Position numbers and translations under genes: made by a program. The notes beneath the pieces are model-generated. The model was not told the origin of the DNA and made no database searches. It was given only the letters and a program-made list of their open reading frames with translations. DNA of 64,000 nt from Palsa-1447 sp964414785 (lineage in GTDB: Bacteria > Verrucomicrobiota > Verrucomicrobiia > Opitutales > Opitutaceae), in assembly GCA_964414785.1 (NCBI GenBank), contig CAYPXZ010000008.1:49568-113567 (forward strand), written 5' to 3'. This document shows, in pieces, positions 29,827-36,818 of the stretch. How positions within the stretch are numbered: the first letter of the stretch is position 1; every line of letters begins with the position of its first letter.

Positions 29827-29852
29827 GTCGATGGGGTGCTCACCCCATCGAC
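29827..29852. promoter_or_regulatory. Perfect 12-bp-arm dyad containing two opposed CACCCCAT cores
   Basis: GTCGATGGGGTG (29827-29838), CT, CACCCCATCGAC (29841-29852). Each arm holds the CACCCCAT core of the island promoter box in opposite orientation. On the plus strand, 22 nt after the core, lies GACATT (29871-29876), which keeps A2 and T6 but lacks the first T or C. It may be a symmetric high-affinity site for the box-binding protein upstream of the response-regulator gene. Confidence 0.5.
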
Positions 29853-30098
29853 GCCGCCCCGCCGCCATGAGACATTGAAATCGTTCCTTCCCTCACGCGC
29901 CGCACCGACGGCCAAGGCATTTGACGGATTCCCCTGTCCGCCGCATTTTTAGAAGCCCATAATAACCACACCCTGAAACGAAAGCCCCACGACCGATAGC
30001 GGTCGGTTGGCGATTAGGTCGCCAAAACGATTGCGAGCGGTTTCCGGTGACCCATGCCCCGCCCATCCAATTCGAACTCAACGTCGGGAAAAGCCACA

Positions 30099-30776
30099 AT
30101 GAAGATCATCAAGACCCTGCTCGCGGACGACCACACGATTGTTCGGGAGGGACTGCGGGCGCTTCTCGTCGCGGACGGGGGCTTCGAGGTCGTCGGGGAG
30201 GCGCGCAATGGCCGCGAGGCGGTCGAGTTGGCCATCTCCCTGCGTCCGGACGTGGTCGTTATGGACATAGCGATGCCGCTGCTGAACGGCCTGGAGGCCA
30301 CCAAGCAGATCCTGACCGAGTCGCCGGGCACCAAGGTGCTCATACTCTCTGCGCACAGCGACGACGCCTACATAGACAGGGTCATCGCCGTCGGCGCCGT
30401 CGGTTTCCTCATCAAGCAGACCTCCGCGCAGATTCTGGCGAAGGCGATCCAGGAGGTCATGGCGGGCAACACGTTCTATAGCCCCCAGGTCTCAAAGCGC
30501 ATGCGCGAGCATTACCAGGCCCCCGACAAGGCGGGCGGGCTCATGATCAAGAAGGCGACCGGACTCACGTCGCGGGAGCTGGAGGTCATCCAGCTGGTGG
30601 CCGAGGGGCAGGCCAACAAGCAGGTCGCCGCCGGCCTCAACATCAGCATCAAGACCGTCGAGAAGCACAGGCAGCACCTCATGGATAAGCTGAATATCCA
30701 CGACACGGCGGGCCTCACGCGCTACGCGATAGCGCGGGGGATCATAGAGAGCAGCGTCCAGGTCACGATCGTCTGA
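30099..30776 (+). CDS. NarL/LuxR-family response regulator
   Basis: 225-residue response regulator. The REC domain (1-125) has LLADDHTIVREGLRALL, phospho-acceptor Asp56 in VVMDIAMPLLNG, and the Lys in FLIKQTS. The C-terminal LuxR-type HTH (about 158-210) is LTSRELEVIQLVAEGQANKQ with ISIKTVEKHRQHLMDKL. ATG 30099 (MKIIKTLLADDH) is preferred to ATG 30054. It is the only free-standing DNA-binding receiver protein in the stress island. It lies between the hybrid kinases and the sigma factor gene and is convergent with the latter. It is therefore the leading in-window candidate for the activator of the ACACCCCAT-box promoters (inference). Confidence 0.92.
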   Translation: MKIIKTLLADDHTIVREGLRALLVADGGFEVVGEARNGREAVELAISLRPDVVVMDIAMPLLNGLEATKQILTESPGTKVLILSAHSDDAYIDRVIAVGAVGFLIKQTSAQILAKAIQEVMAGNTFYSPQVSKRMREHYQAPDKAGGLMIKKATGLTSRELEVIQLVAEGQANKQVAAGLNISIKTVEKHRQHLMDKLNIHDTAGLTRYAIARGIIESSVQVTIV

Positions 30777-30800
30777 CCGGGAATGGCGCCGCAAGCGCCC

Positions 30801-31553
30801 TTAGGCGCCCGCGGTGGCGATGCGTCCCATCTCGCGGACGGGATCAAACCAGCCGACGCCCGGTGCCTCCAGCGCCATCTCCGGGTAGGCCTCCGATAGA
30901 AGGGCCCTGAGATTCTCCCGGGCGCGCGCAATCCGGCTCTTCACGGTGCCGATGTTGACACCGAGCACCTCGGATATCTCGGCATAGGACTGGCTCATGA
31001 CGTTGCGGCACGTGAGGATCTCGCGCTGGTGGGCGCCAAGGTTGTCCATGCACCGTGCAACGGTCTCGGTGAATTCGGTGACCGTCGCCTCGCGGGCGGG
31101 GCTAGCGGACTCGCATGCGATCATGTCCGATATGGTCTCCTGCCGCTCTTCACTGCACGGACAGTCGAGCGAAAGCGTCGCATGCCGGCGGCGGCGGAAA
31201 TTGTGAAGGTAGCGGTTATGGGAGAGATTCCGGACGATGCTGTGAAGCCATGTGGCCAGGGAGCACTCTCCCCGGAATCGAACGAGGCCGCGGTGGGCGC
31301 GGATCAGCGTGTCCTGGGCGACCTCTTCGGCATCGGAATGGTTGTGCAGGTGGCAGAGAGCGACGGAATACATCTTCTCCCGGTAACGGGAGACGATCTC
31401 GTCGAAGGCGGATTCGTCTCCGGCCCTGAAGCGGTTCACAAGCGCGGCGTCGTAGACGGCTTCTTGCCTTGAATTGATTTCCCGCTTTGAGCGGGCGGTG
31501 GTGGCGGGGGCGACCTGGGTCGCTGCGCCGTAATCCAAGGTGGTTGAGATCAT
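30801..31553 (-). CDS. ECF-like (sigma-70 family group 4) sigma factor
   Basis: 250-residue sigma factor. Region 2 (about 40-115) is VNRFRAGDESAFDEIVSRYR with HSDAEEVAQDTLIRAHRGL and TWLHSIVRNLSHNRYL. Region 4 (about 160-215) is LGAHQREILTCRNVMSQSYA followed by GVNIGTVKSRIARARENL. An N-terminal extension of about 35 residues and a C-terminal tail flank them. A Cys-rich linker (LDCPCSEERQE) between the regions is unusual and might be redox-sensitive. No anti-sigma gene lies next to it. ATG 31553 is 3 nt from the predicted start site of its ACACCCCAT-box promoter, so its own expression belongs to the regulon. Confidence 0.9.
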   Translation of the reverse strand: MISTTLDYGAATQVAPATTARSKREINSRQEAVYDAALVNRFRAGDESAFDEIVSRYREKMYSVALCHLHNHSDAEEVAQDTLIRAHRGLVRFRGECSLATWLHSIVRNLSHNRYLHNFRRRRHATLSLDCPCSEERQETISDMIACESASPAREATVTEFTETVARCMDNLGAHQREILTCRNVMSQSYAEISEVLGVNIGTVKSRIARARENLRALLSEAYPEMALEAPGVGWFDPVREMGRIATAGA

Positions 31554-31562
31554 CGTGCCGTG

Positions 31563-31602
31563 AGAATACACGCGCGGTCCGCCAGCTGAAATGGGGTGTA
31601 AT
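31563..31602 (-). promoter_or_regulatory. ACACCCCAT-box promoter 3 (sigma factor)
   Basis: Minus strand: ACACCCCAT at 31591-31599, 22-nt spacer, -10 TATTCT at 31563-31568. +1 is about 31556, so the ATG at 31553 has a leader of about 3 nt. Confidence 0.75.
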
Positions 31603-31641
31603 GCTATCCGTAATGGACCCCTCAAACTCCATATGCGCTGA

Positions 31642-31678
31642 ACACCCCATAGATCGATTTGGCAGTGTCGGGTACTCT
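31642..31678 (+). promoter_or_regulatory. ACACCCCAT-box promoter 4 (micro-ORF/BON/Dps operon)
   Basis: ACACCCCAT at 31642-31650, 22-nt spacer, -10 TACTCT at 31673-31678. +1 is about 31685, exactly the A of an ATG opening a 31-codon ORF. The opposed sigma-factor box lies about 45 bp away. Confidence 0.75.
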
Positions 31679-31684
31679 GTTCCC

Positions 31685-31780
31685 ATGGCGTCAAAACGCA
31701 CAAACATCCGGGCGCTCGCTCACAGCGAGTGCATGAAGGCCGATACCGGCGACCGCACGGTCAGGGGATTCCCAAACTAG
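31685..31780 (+). CDS. Predicted leaderless 31-residue micro-ORF
   Basis: ATG at the predicted transcription start of the box promoter, 31 codons, TAG at 31778-31780. The product begins MASKRTNIRALAHSECMKAD and is basic and soluble. It precedes the BON gene (31842) by about 60 nt on the same transcript. It may be a leader peptide that lets ribosomes load on a leaderless mRNA, a regulatory micro-protein, or a chance ORF. I know of no homologue. Confidence 0.4.
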   Translation: MASKRTNIRALAHSECMKADTGDRTVRGFPN

Positions 31781-31841
31781 ACGTGCTACGCGCCTACCCG
31801 TGATCTGGTTGGCTCCCCTTAGCTCCAAAATGATTAACGAA

Positions 31842-32582
31842 ATGAAAACATATACACGCATTGCATTGCTACTCGCCGCGGCCCTCCCGGTCGCGTTATT
31901 CGCCTCGTCCACTGACAGCAAGATCGAGGACGCAGCCAAGTCCTCCTACAACTACCGCACCGTCCTCGAGGGAAGGGTGCACGTCAAAGCCGATGACGGC
32001 GTGGTCACGCTGACGGGAACCGTTCGCGACAGCGACGACAAGGCTCTTGCAGAGGACACGGTGGAGAACCTCCCCGGCGTCGTCAGGGTCGAGAACCGCA
32101 TCGACATCAAGGGAGAGGCCGCCGAGCACTCCGATGCATGGATCGCCCTCAAGGTCCGCGGCGAGCTCCTCGTCAAGGGCAACGTGAGCGCGACGGCCAC
32201 GAAGGTCGACGTAAAGGACGGCGTGGTGACCCTGACCGGCACCGCGACCAGCTCCGCGCAGAAGGACCTGACCGGTATCTACGCCAAGGAGATCGACAAT
32301 GTTAAGAGCGTCAGGAACGAGATCGTCATCGAGGAGCCGGCAGCCGGCAGCTCGACGGTCAGCGAGGTCATCGACGACGCGTCGATCACGTCGCAGGTCA
32401 AGTACGCCCTGTTGAGCCACCGCTCGACCAAGGCGCTTTCGACCAAGGTCATCACCGAGAACGCCGTGGTTAACATCTCGGGTGTCGCCGGATCGGACGC
32501 CGAAAAGGCGCTGGTCACGAAGATTGCCCAGGACACGCGCGGCGTGAAGTCCGTCATTAACGACATGACGGTCAAGAGCTGA
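31842..32582 (+). CDS. Periplasmic triple-BON-domain protein (OsmY-like)
   Basis: 246-residue exported protein with a signal peptide (TRIALLLAAALPVALFASS) and three BON domains: about 28-92 (YRTVLEGRVHVKADDGVVTL), 93-160 (IALKVRGELLVKGNVSATAT) and 170-246 (DASITSQVKYALLSHRSTK). Each has the central DGVVTLTGTV-type or NISGVAGSD Gly-containing hairpin. OsmY-type BON proteins bind phospholipid interfaces and protect the envelope under osmotic or stationary-phase stress. ATG 31842 is chosen for the signal peptide; ATG 31830 is possible. It is followed by a hairpin and then dps on the same strand. Confidence 0.9.
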   Translation: MKTYTRIALLLAAALPVALFASSTDSKIEDAAKSSYNYRTVLEGRVHVKADDGVVTLTGTVRDSDDKALAEDTVENLPGVVRVENRIDIKGEAAEHSDAWIALKVRGELLVKGNVSATATKVDVKDGVVTLTGTATSSAQKDLTGIYAKEIDNVKSVRNEIVIEEPAAGSSTVSEVIDDASITSQVKYALLSHRSTKALSTKVITENAVVNISGVAGSDAEKALVTKIAQDTRGVKSVINDMTVKS

Positions 32583-32634
32583 ATGCTCGAGATCCAAAAT
32601 GAAGGCCGATTCGGCCGAAATTCTAACTAGAGGT

Positions 32635-32656
32635 GCGGCCGGCCATTGCCGGCCGC
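32635..32656 (+). terminator. 9-bp GC hairpin between BON gene and dps
   Basis: GCGGCCGGC, loop CATT, GCCGGCCGC, 15 nt before the dps ATG, without a T-run. It probably works as an mRNA-stabilising or attenuating stem and not as a full terminator, since dps has no other obvious promoter. Confidence 0.4.
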
Positions 32657-32670
32657 ATCCATTTACAAGC

Positions 32671-33168
32671 ATGAAGACAAACATCGGACTAAACGACGAG
32701 ACCCGCCTAGAGGTGGGCCAGATCCTCAATCTCCTGCTCGCTGACGAAAGCGTGCTCTACGCGACCACCCGGGACTACCACTGGAATGTGACCGGACCCG
32801 AGTTCCGGAGCCTCCATCTGGAATTCGAGGCGCAATATGAGCAGCTCGCCAAATGGATCGACGACGTGGCCGAGAGGGCCCGGTCGATTGGGGTGGGGGC
32901 GCAGGGAAACTGGGCGGAGCTCGCAAAGGCGGCGCGCTGCTCGGCGGACCCCGGGATCGGCACCTCCGGAGACCACATGGTCTCCGAGCTGCTCGCACTC
33001 CACGAGGACCTTATCGTCCAGCTTCGCGCCGACAGTGGCGCATGCACGGAGCGGTACGGTGACACGGGAACGGCCGACTTCCTGACCGGCCTGATGGAGC
33101 GGCACGAGAAGACTGCGTGGATGCTCAGGTCCATGCTCGAGACTGAAGAGGAAGAAGCTTCGGAGTAA
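32671..33168 (+). CDS. dps: Dps-like DNA-protecting ferritin
   Basis: 165-residue Dps/miniferritin. The ferroxidase-site signature is YATTRDYHWNVTGPEFRSLH with downstream WIDDVAERARSIG (His, Asp, Glu ligands across subunits). The four-helix pattern and length are normal. Dps dodecamers oxidise and store Fe(II) with H2O2 and can compact DNA in stationary phase. ATG 32671 is the only start that fits the family. It ends 7 nt before the DUF3185 gene, with which it is clearly co-transcribed downstream of BON. Confidence 0.9.
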   Translation: MKTNIGLNDETRLEVGQILNLLLADESVLYATTRDYHWNVTGPEFRSLHLEFEAQYEQLAKWIDDVAERARSIGVGAQGNWAELAKAARCSADPGIGTSGDHMVSELLALHEDLIVQLRADSGACTERYGDTGTADFLTGLMERHEKTAWMLRSMLETEEEEASE

Positions 33169-33175
33169 CCCCCCT

Positions 33176-33382
33176 ATGAACAAATCGATCTCAATCGCCC
33201 TCCTCGTGGGGGGCATCATACTGGTGCTCTACGGAGCCTCGGCGTCGGACTCGGCTGGCTCCAGCGTCTCACGGATGTTCACCGGAGCGCCGACGGACAA
33301 GACAATCTGGCTGCTGGTTGGCGGCGGCGTCCTGGCCGTGCTTGGGCTGGCGGGGTTGTTTCGCGGATCGGTTTCGAAATAG
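33176..33382 (+). CDS. DUF3185 small membrane protein
   Basis: 68-residue protein of the DUF3185 family. Helix 1 is ISIALLVGGIILVLYGASAS. The diagnostic SVSRMFTGAPTDKTIWLLVG leads into helix 2. Its function is unknown, and homologues recur beside stress genes. It starts 7 nt after dps and is the last gene of the unit; a 6-bp hairpin follows. Confidence 0.88.
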   Translation: MNKSISIALLVGGIILVLYGASASDSAGSSVSRMFTGAPTDKTIWLLVGGGVLAVLGLAGLFRGSVSK

Positions 33383-33425
33383 CCGTCGCCGTTGCTCCGG
33401 ATAGACTGGGTGCGGGCGCGAAACT

Positions 33426-33440
33426 GAGGCCTAGGGCCTC
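33426..33440. terminator. Hairpin between convergent DUF3185 and aldolase genes
   Basis: GAGGCC, loop TAG, GGCCTC: a perfect 6-bp stem in the 66-nt gap between converging genes. No T-run on either side; tentative bidirectional terminator. Confidence 0.3.
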
Positions 33441-33448
33441 CGCGCCGC

Positions 33449-34480
33449 TCAGTCTCGGTACCGAGAAGGCCCCCGCTCGTCGCGCTCGGAATACCTTCCC
33501 TGAACCGCGAGCCCGTTGCACTCGGCGCGACGGCGAAGCGCCTCCTGGGCGACAGCCGTGTTGGCCGGATCGCCGCGCCACGCCTTCATGGCGTCGTCCT
33601 GGAGGGCGCGCCCAAACGAAAAGGTCAGCGTCCACGGGCCGGCGGCCGCGGTGCAAATAGCGTTCAACCGCTCCGTCGCAGCCGCGGCGCTCTGGCCCCC
33701 GGAGAGGAACACAATTCCCGGGACCGCGGCCGGAACGGCGCGTCGCAGGCACCGGATCGTGGCCTGCGCGATGGCCCGGTTGTCCTCCTGCTCAGGGCAG
33801 TCCTTACCGGGCAGGACCATCCCCGTCTTAAGCAGCATCGCCTCAAGGGAGACGCGGTACTCGGTGAGCGCGGCGAAGACGGAGCCCAGGACACGTCCCG
33901 TGGCTTCCTCGCAGCGCGCGAGCGTGTGGATGCCGTCCATGAGCACCTCCGGCTCCACGATCGGCACGAGCCCGGCCTCCTGGCTAAGCGCCGCAAAATG
34001 CGCGAGCCGGTGGGCGTTGGCCTCGATGCAGGCGCAGGTCGGCAGGTGCTCCCCCAGGGCCACCACCGCCCGCCATTTGGTGAACCGGGCACCCATATCC
34101 CTGTAGTGCAAGAGTCGTTCGCGCAGGCCGTCCAGGCCCTTCGTCAGCTTCTCGCCCGGGAAGCGGGGAAGGTCCTCGGTGCCCTCGTCCACCTTTATGC
34201 CGGGTATAATTCCCTTGCGCGCCAGGGCCTCGGGGATCGGCGTGGTGCCGATCGTCTGGCGCATGGTCTCGTCGAAGAGGATCGCACCGCTGATGTGCTC
34301 GTTCAGCGAGGGGGTCGTGAACAGGAGCCCGCGATACGCCTGCCGGAGCTCCGCGTTGGACACGATCCCGAGGGCTTCAAAACGGCGGGTGATGGTCCCA
34401 AGGCTCTCGTCGGCGGCCAGGATTCCCTTCCCCGGAGCCAGAAGCGACGCGGCGGTCGACTGAAGTGAGAGTGATGCCAT
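33449..34480 (-). CDS. Class I fructose-bisphosphate aldolase (eukaryotic type)
   Basis: 343-residue Schiff-base aldolase interconverting fructose-1,6-bisphosphate with DHAP and glyceraldehyde-3-phosphate. Signatures are the N-terminal LLAPGKGILAADESLGTITRRF, the RGLLFTTP segment, ARFTKWRAV, LVPIVEPEVLMDG and the Lys of LLKTGMVLPGKDC, which forms the Schiff base. The IVFLSGGQSAA phosphate-binding loop is also present. ATG 34480 (MASLSLQ) is preferred to ATG 34495. It is the third gene of the PRC-barrel unit. A class I enzyme within a stress regulon may supplement the housekeeping aldolase in carbon rerouting. Confidence 0.92.
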   Translation of the reverse strand: MASLSLQSTAASLLAPGKGILAADESLGTITRRFEALGIVSNAELRQAYRGLLFTTPSLNEHISGAILFDETMRQTIGTTPIPEALARKGIIPGIKVDEGTEDLPRFPGEKLTKGLDGLRERLLHYRDMGARFTKWRAVVALGEHLPTCACIEANAHRLAHFAALSQEAGLVPIVEPEVLMDGIHTLARCEEATGRVLGSVFAALTEYRVSLEAMLLKTGMVLPGKDCPEQEDNRAIAQATIRCLRRAVPAAVPGIVFLSGGQSAAAATERLNAICTAAAGPWTLTFSFGRALQDDAMKAWRGDPANTAVAQEALRRRAECNGLAVQGRYSERDERGPSRYRD

Positions 34481-34513
34481 GGTCGCGCCGGTCATCCGGT
34501 CCTGCCCGCCGGA

Positions 34514-34924
34514 TTACGGGTTCTCCCGGTCATCCTTCTCGGCGGCCTTCGCAGCCTTCAGCATGAGGTCGTGGTCGGCCTCCTGCACGCCCTGGTCCAC
34601 GAGCTGCTCGGATTCGCTTCGGCCCTCGTCGTCCATGTCCTCGCTCTGCGAGCCCGGTGTCTCATGCCCCGTCGATCCGGGCACGGGATCCCAGCGCTTT
34701 GACTCGGGAAGGGAGTCGAGGACGGCATCCTGGCGATCCAGGTCGGATTCGCCGGTGAGCTCCCGCTTTGCCTGCTCATAGTCGGCCTGGAGCACGTCCT
34801 GCGCCTTGCGGCCCGAGATCAGCGCCAGCTCCGAGGCGCGTTGGTGCACCATCTTGCGCGAAACGGGGCCGATTCCGGAAAAGTTCTCGCTAATGACGCC
34901 TTCGTTCATGGGGTCGTTTTTCAT
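34514..34924 (-). CDS. Acidic hypothetical protein in PRC-barrel operon
   Basis: 136-residue soluble protein of unrecognised family. The N-terminal half is helical (VSRKMVHQRASELALISGRK, then DVLQADYEQAKRELTGESD), while the rest is strongly acidic and probably disordered (SQSEDMDDEGRSESEQLVDQ). The helical part resembles small DUF2934-like stress proteins in spacing, but I cannot assign it. ATG 34924 begins MKNDPMNEG. It lies 94 nt after the PRC-barrel gene and 33 nt before the aldolase, on the same strand. Confidence 0.65.
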   Translation of the reverse strand: MKNDPMNEGVISENFSGIGPVSRKMVHQRASELALISGRKAQDVLQADYEQAKRELTGESDLDRQDAVLDSLPESKRWDPVPGSTGHETPGSQSEDMDDEGRSESEQLVDQGVQEADHDLMLKAAKAAEKDDRENP

Positions 34925-35018
34925 TGGTGGGATTGATTCGGATTGCGGGGAGAGGTTCCCCGACGGCCCTTTGGAGGGAGCACCGGGCCGTGCATGGAGG
35001 GGTGGGGTTTCCGCCGAA

Positions 35019-35729
35019 CTAATCGATGTGGGACGGCATGCCGGCACCCGCCAGCTGTTTGTCCGACGCCTGCTCGATGTCGGCCTTGGTCAGGTTGACG
35101 AAGACCTTCGATCCCTCGTAGCTGATCCGTTCGATCTTCCCGGTCGGGATGAGGATCTCCTTGCCGGAGTACCAATGGCCCGCCTGGACGGTCATCTCGT
35201 GGATCACCCAGCTCCTGTCGTCGACCACGAGGCCGCTCACGCTGCCGATCGTGCCGTCGACCGTCTGGATCTCATACCCTGACAGTGCGCGGGCGCTCTG
35301 CAGGTGCTTGTCCTCCCTGTGGTGAATATGCTGCCGGTCATCCATCTCGGCAATCGTGGGCTCGATGGGCGTCGGGAATCCTCCCATGCCCCACATGCCG
35401 CCGCCGTTCCAGTACGCGGGCCAGCCATAGTGCCGGAAATAGTCGACCTCGTACTGGCGCGAGACCGGCCTGTGCGACTCGATCGATGGGGAGCTTTCGA
35501 TCCTCTCCCGGGTCAGCTTGATATGGAGCTGCTTCGCCGCGAGGTCGAGGTGGCCGAACGCATGGGGTGATAGAAGGACCAGCCTGCTTGTGAGCCATGT
35601 TCCCGTGTCGGCGACGACATAGCGTATCACCCAGTTCTCGTCGTCGAAATAGAAGTCCTTGATGTGGCCGATGTCGCCGTTAAGCGCGGCGAGGCTGCTG
35701 CCGTAGAGTTCCTTTGTATTGATTAGCAT
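35019..35729 (-). CDS. Double PRC-barrel domain protein
   Basis: 236-residue protein with two PRC-barrel beta-domains: residues 1-80 (NTKELYGSSLAALNGDIGHI followed by KDFYFDDENWVIRYVVADTG) and about 135-205 (SARALSGYEIQTVDGTIGSV followed by SGLVVDDRSWVIHEMTVQAG). A His/Trp/Gly-rich linker (YNG-like WPAYWNGGGMWGMGGFP) joins them. There is no signal peptide. PRC-barrels mediate protein contacts in photosynthetic centres, RNA processing and cell division, and single- or double-domain proteins are frequent in bacterial stress clusters. ATG 35729 gives the canonical MLINTKELYG start. It is the first gene of the unit with the acidic protein and aldolase, with a 64-nt leader. Confidence 0.88.
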   Translation of the reverse strand: MLINTKELYGSSLAALNGDIGHIKDFYFDDENWVIRYVVADTGTWLTSRLVLLSPHAFGHLDLAAKQLHIKLTRERIESSPSIESHRPVSRQYEVDYFRHYGWPAYWNGGGMWGMGGFPTPIEPTIAEMDDRQHIHHREDKHLQSARALSGYEIQTVDGTIGSVSGLVVDDRSWVIHEMTVQAGHWYSGKEILIPTGKIERISYEGSKVFVNLTKADIEQASDKQLAGAGMPSHID

Positions 35730-35799
35730 AAGATGGGTGCGGCGCTCCAGCCGAAGGCGCCAGAAGCATCTGGCGGTCATCCTCCCTGCGCGTGTTTCC

Positions 35800-35841
35800 A
35801 CAGTAAGCTCGAACGACCGGCGGAGCCATGGGGTGTAACCC
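35800..35841 (-). promoter_or_regulatory. ACACCCCAT-box promoter 5 (PRC-barrel/aldolase operon)
   Basis: Minus strand: CGGGTTACACCCCAT (core 35828-35836), 22-nt spacer, -10 TACTGT at 35800-35805, +1 about 35793. Confidence 0.78.
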
Positions 35842-35879
35842 GCCGTCGCGCGGCGGATTCTCCCGTGTAGCCCCCCGTG

Positions 35880-36818
35880 CTAGACGACCCGCAGGACGAT
35901 CTTCCCCCGCGTGTGGCCGCGCTCGCTCAGCTCCTGGCCGCGGGTTGCGTCGGAAAGGGGCAGTATTGTCTCCACGATGGCTTTCAGCTTCTCGCCATCG
36001 ACCAGCTTGGCGATCTCGGCCAGGGCCGGGGCGTCGGGCTTAATGAAGACGAAGGCCTGCCGCACCCCGTTTGCCGCCGCGGTTTCCGCGGACGGGGGGC
36101 TGACGGTCGAGACAAGGATGCCGCCGCGCTTCAGGACCTTCCAGGAGCGTTCCTGCACGTCCCCACCCATCGTGTCGAGGACTACGTCGACCGGCTGCAC
36201 CACCTCGTCGAAGCGCTGGCTCCGGTAGTCGACGACCTGGTCGACCCCGAGCTTCTTCAGGAAATCGTGATTCTCGGCCGAGGCCGTGCCGATGACGTGC
36301 GCCCCCTTCCATTTTGCGAGCTGCACCGCGAGGCTGCCGACGCCGCCCGCGGCCGCGTGGATGAGGACGCGCTGTCCCGCGGAAAGCGCCCCGGCGCCAA
36401 AGAGCGTCTGCCAGGCCGTGATGCCGGCGAGCGGCAGCGCCGCCGCGTGGATGTGGTCGATGGACTTCGGCTTAAGGGCCACCTCGGACTCCTTGACCAC
36501 GATGAACTCCGCATAGGCCCCGTCGCGGGCGATGTCAGGCCGGCTGTAGACCTCGTCGCCGACCTTCAGGCGGGTGATGCTCGTGCCCAGCGTCTCGACG
36601 ACGCCCGAGACGTCCCACCCCAGTATCAGGGGAAAGGTGTGGTGGAGCATTTCCTTGAGGTGCCCCTCACGGACCTTCCAGTCCACGGGATTGATCCCGG
36701 CGGCGTGGACCTTGATGAGCACCTCGCCCTCACCCGGATGCGGGAGAGGGGAATCCTCGTAGACAAGGACCTCGGGCCCACCGTAGGAGTAGATGCACAC
36801 TGACTTCATGGTCCTCAT
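35880..36818 (-). CDS. NAD(P)H:quinone oxidoreductase-type MDR (zeta-crystallin-like)
   Basis: 312-residue zinc-free medium-chain reductase. The N-terminal GroES-like domain has LIKVHAAGINPVDWKVREGH and LILGWDVSGVVE. The Rossmann domain has VLIHAAAGGVGSLAVQLAKW (AAxGxVG NADPH motif) and VIGTASAENHDFLKKLG. No zinc ligands are seen. It is expected to reduce quinones or alpha,beta-unsaturated carbonyls with NADPH. Its ATG at 36818 overlaps the stop of the upstream gene in ATGA, implying translational coupling with the baeRF-like gene. Confidence 0.88.
   Translation of the reverse strand: MRTMKSVCIYSYGGPEVLVYEDSPLPHPGEGEVLIKVHAAGINPVDWKVREGHLKEMLHHTFPLILGWDVSGVVETLGTSITRLKVGDEVYSRPDIARDGAYAEFIVVKESEVALKPKSIDHIHAAALPLAGITAWQTLFGAGALSAGQRVLIHAAAGGVGSLAVQLAKWKGAHVIGTASAENHDFLKKLGVDQVVDYRSQRFDEVVQPVDVVLDTMGGDVQERSWKVLKRGGILVSTVSPPSAETAAANGVRQAFVFIKPDAPALAEIAKLVDGEKLKAIVETILPLSDATRGQELSERGHTRGKIVLRVV

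Larger units (their letters stand above)
29650..30098. other. 449-nt divergent intergenic region
   Basis: It separates the leaderless minus-strand exported-protein gene from the plus-strand response regulator. It contains the GGAACC promoter, a perfect 26-nt dyad at 29827-29852 and an AT-richer tail before 30054. No gene is seen. The long leader implied for the response regulator could carry regulation. Confidence 0.5.

Noticed and set aside
32604..32656. Hairpins between the BON and dps genes as a riboswitch
   Set aside because: Only simple GC-rich stems are present. No recognisable aptamer core or terminator/antiterminator pair.
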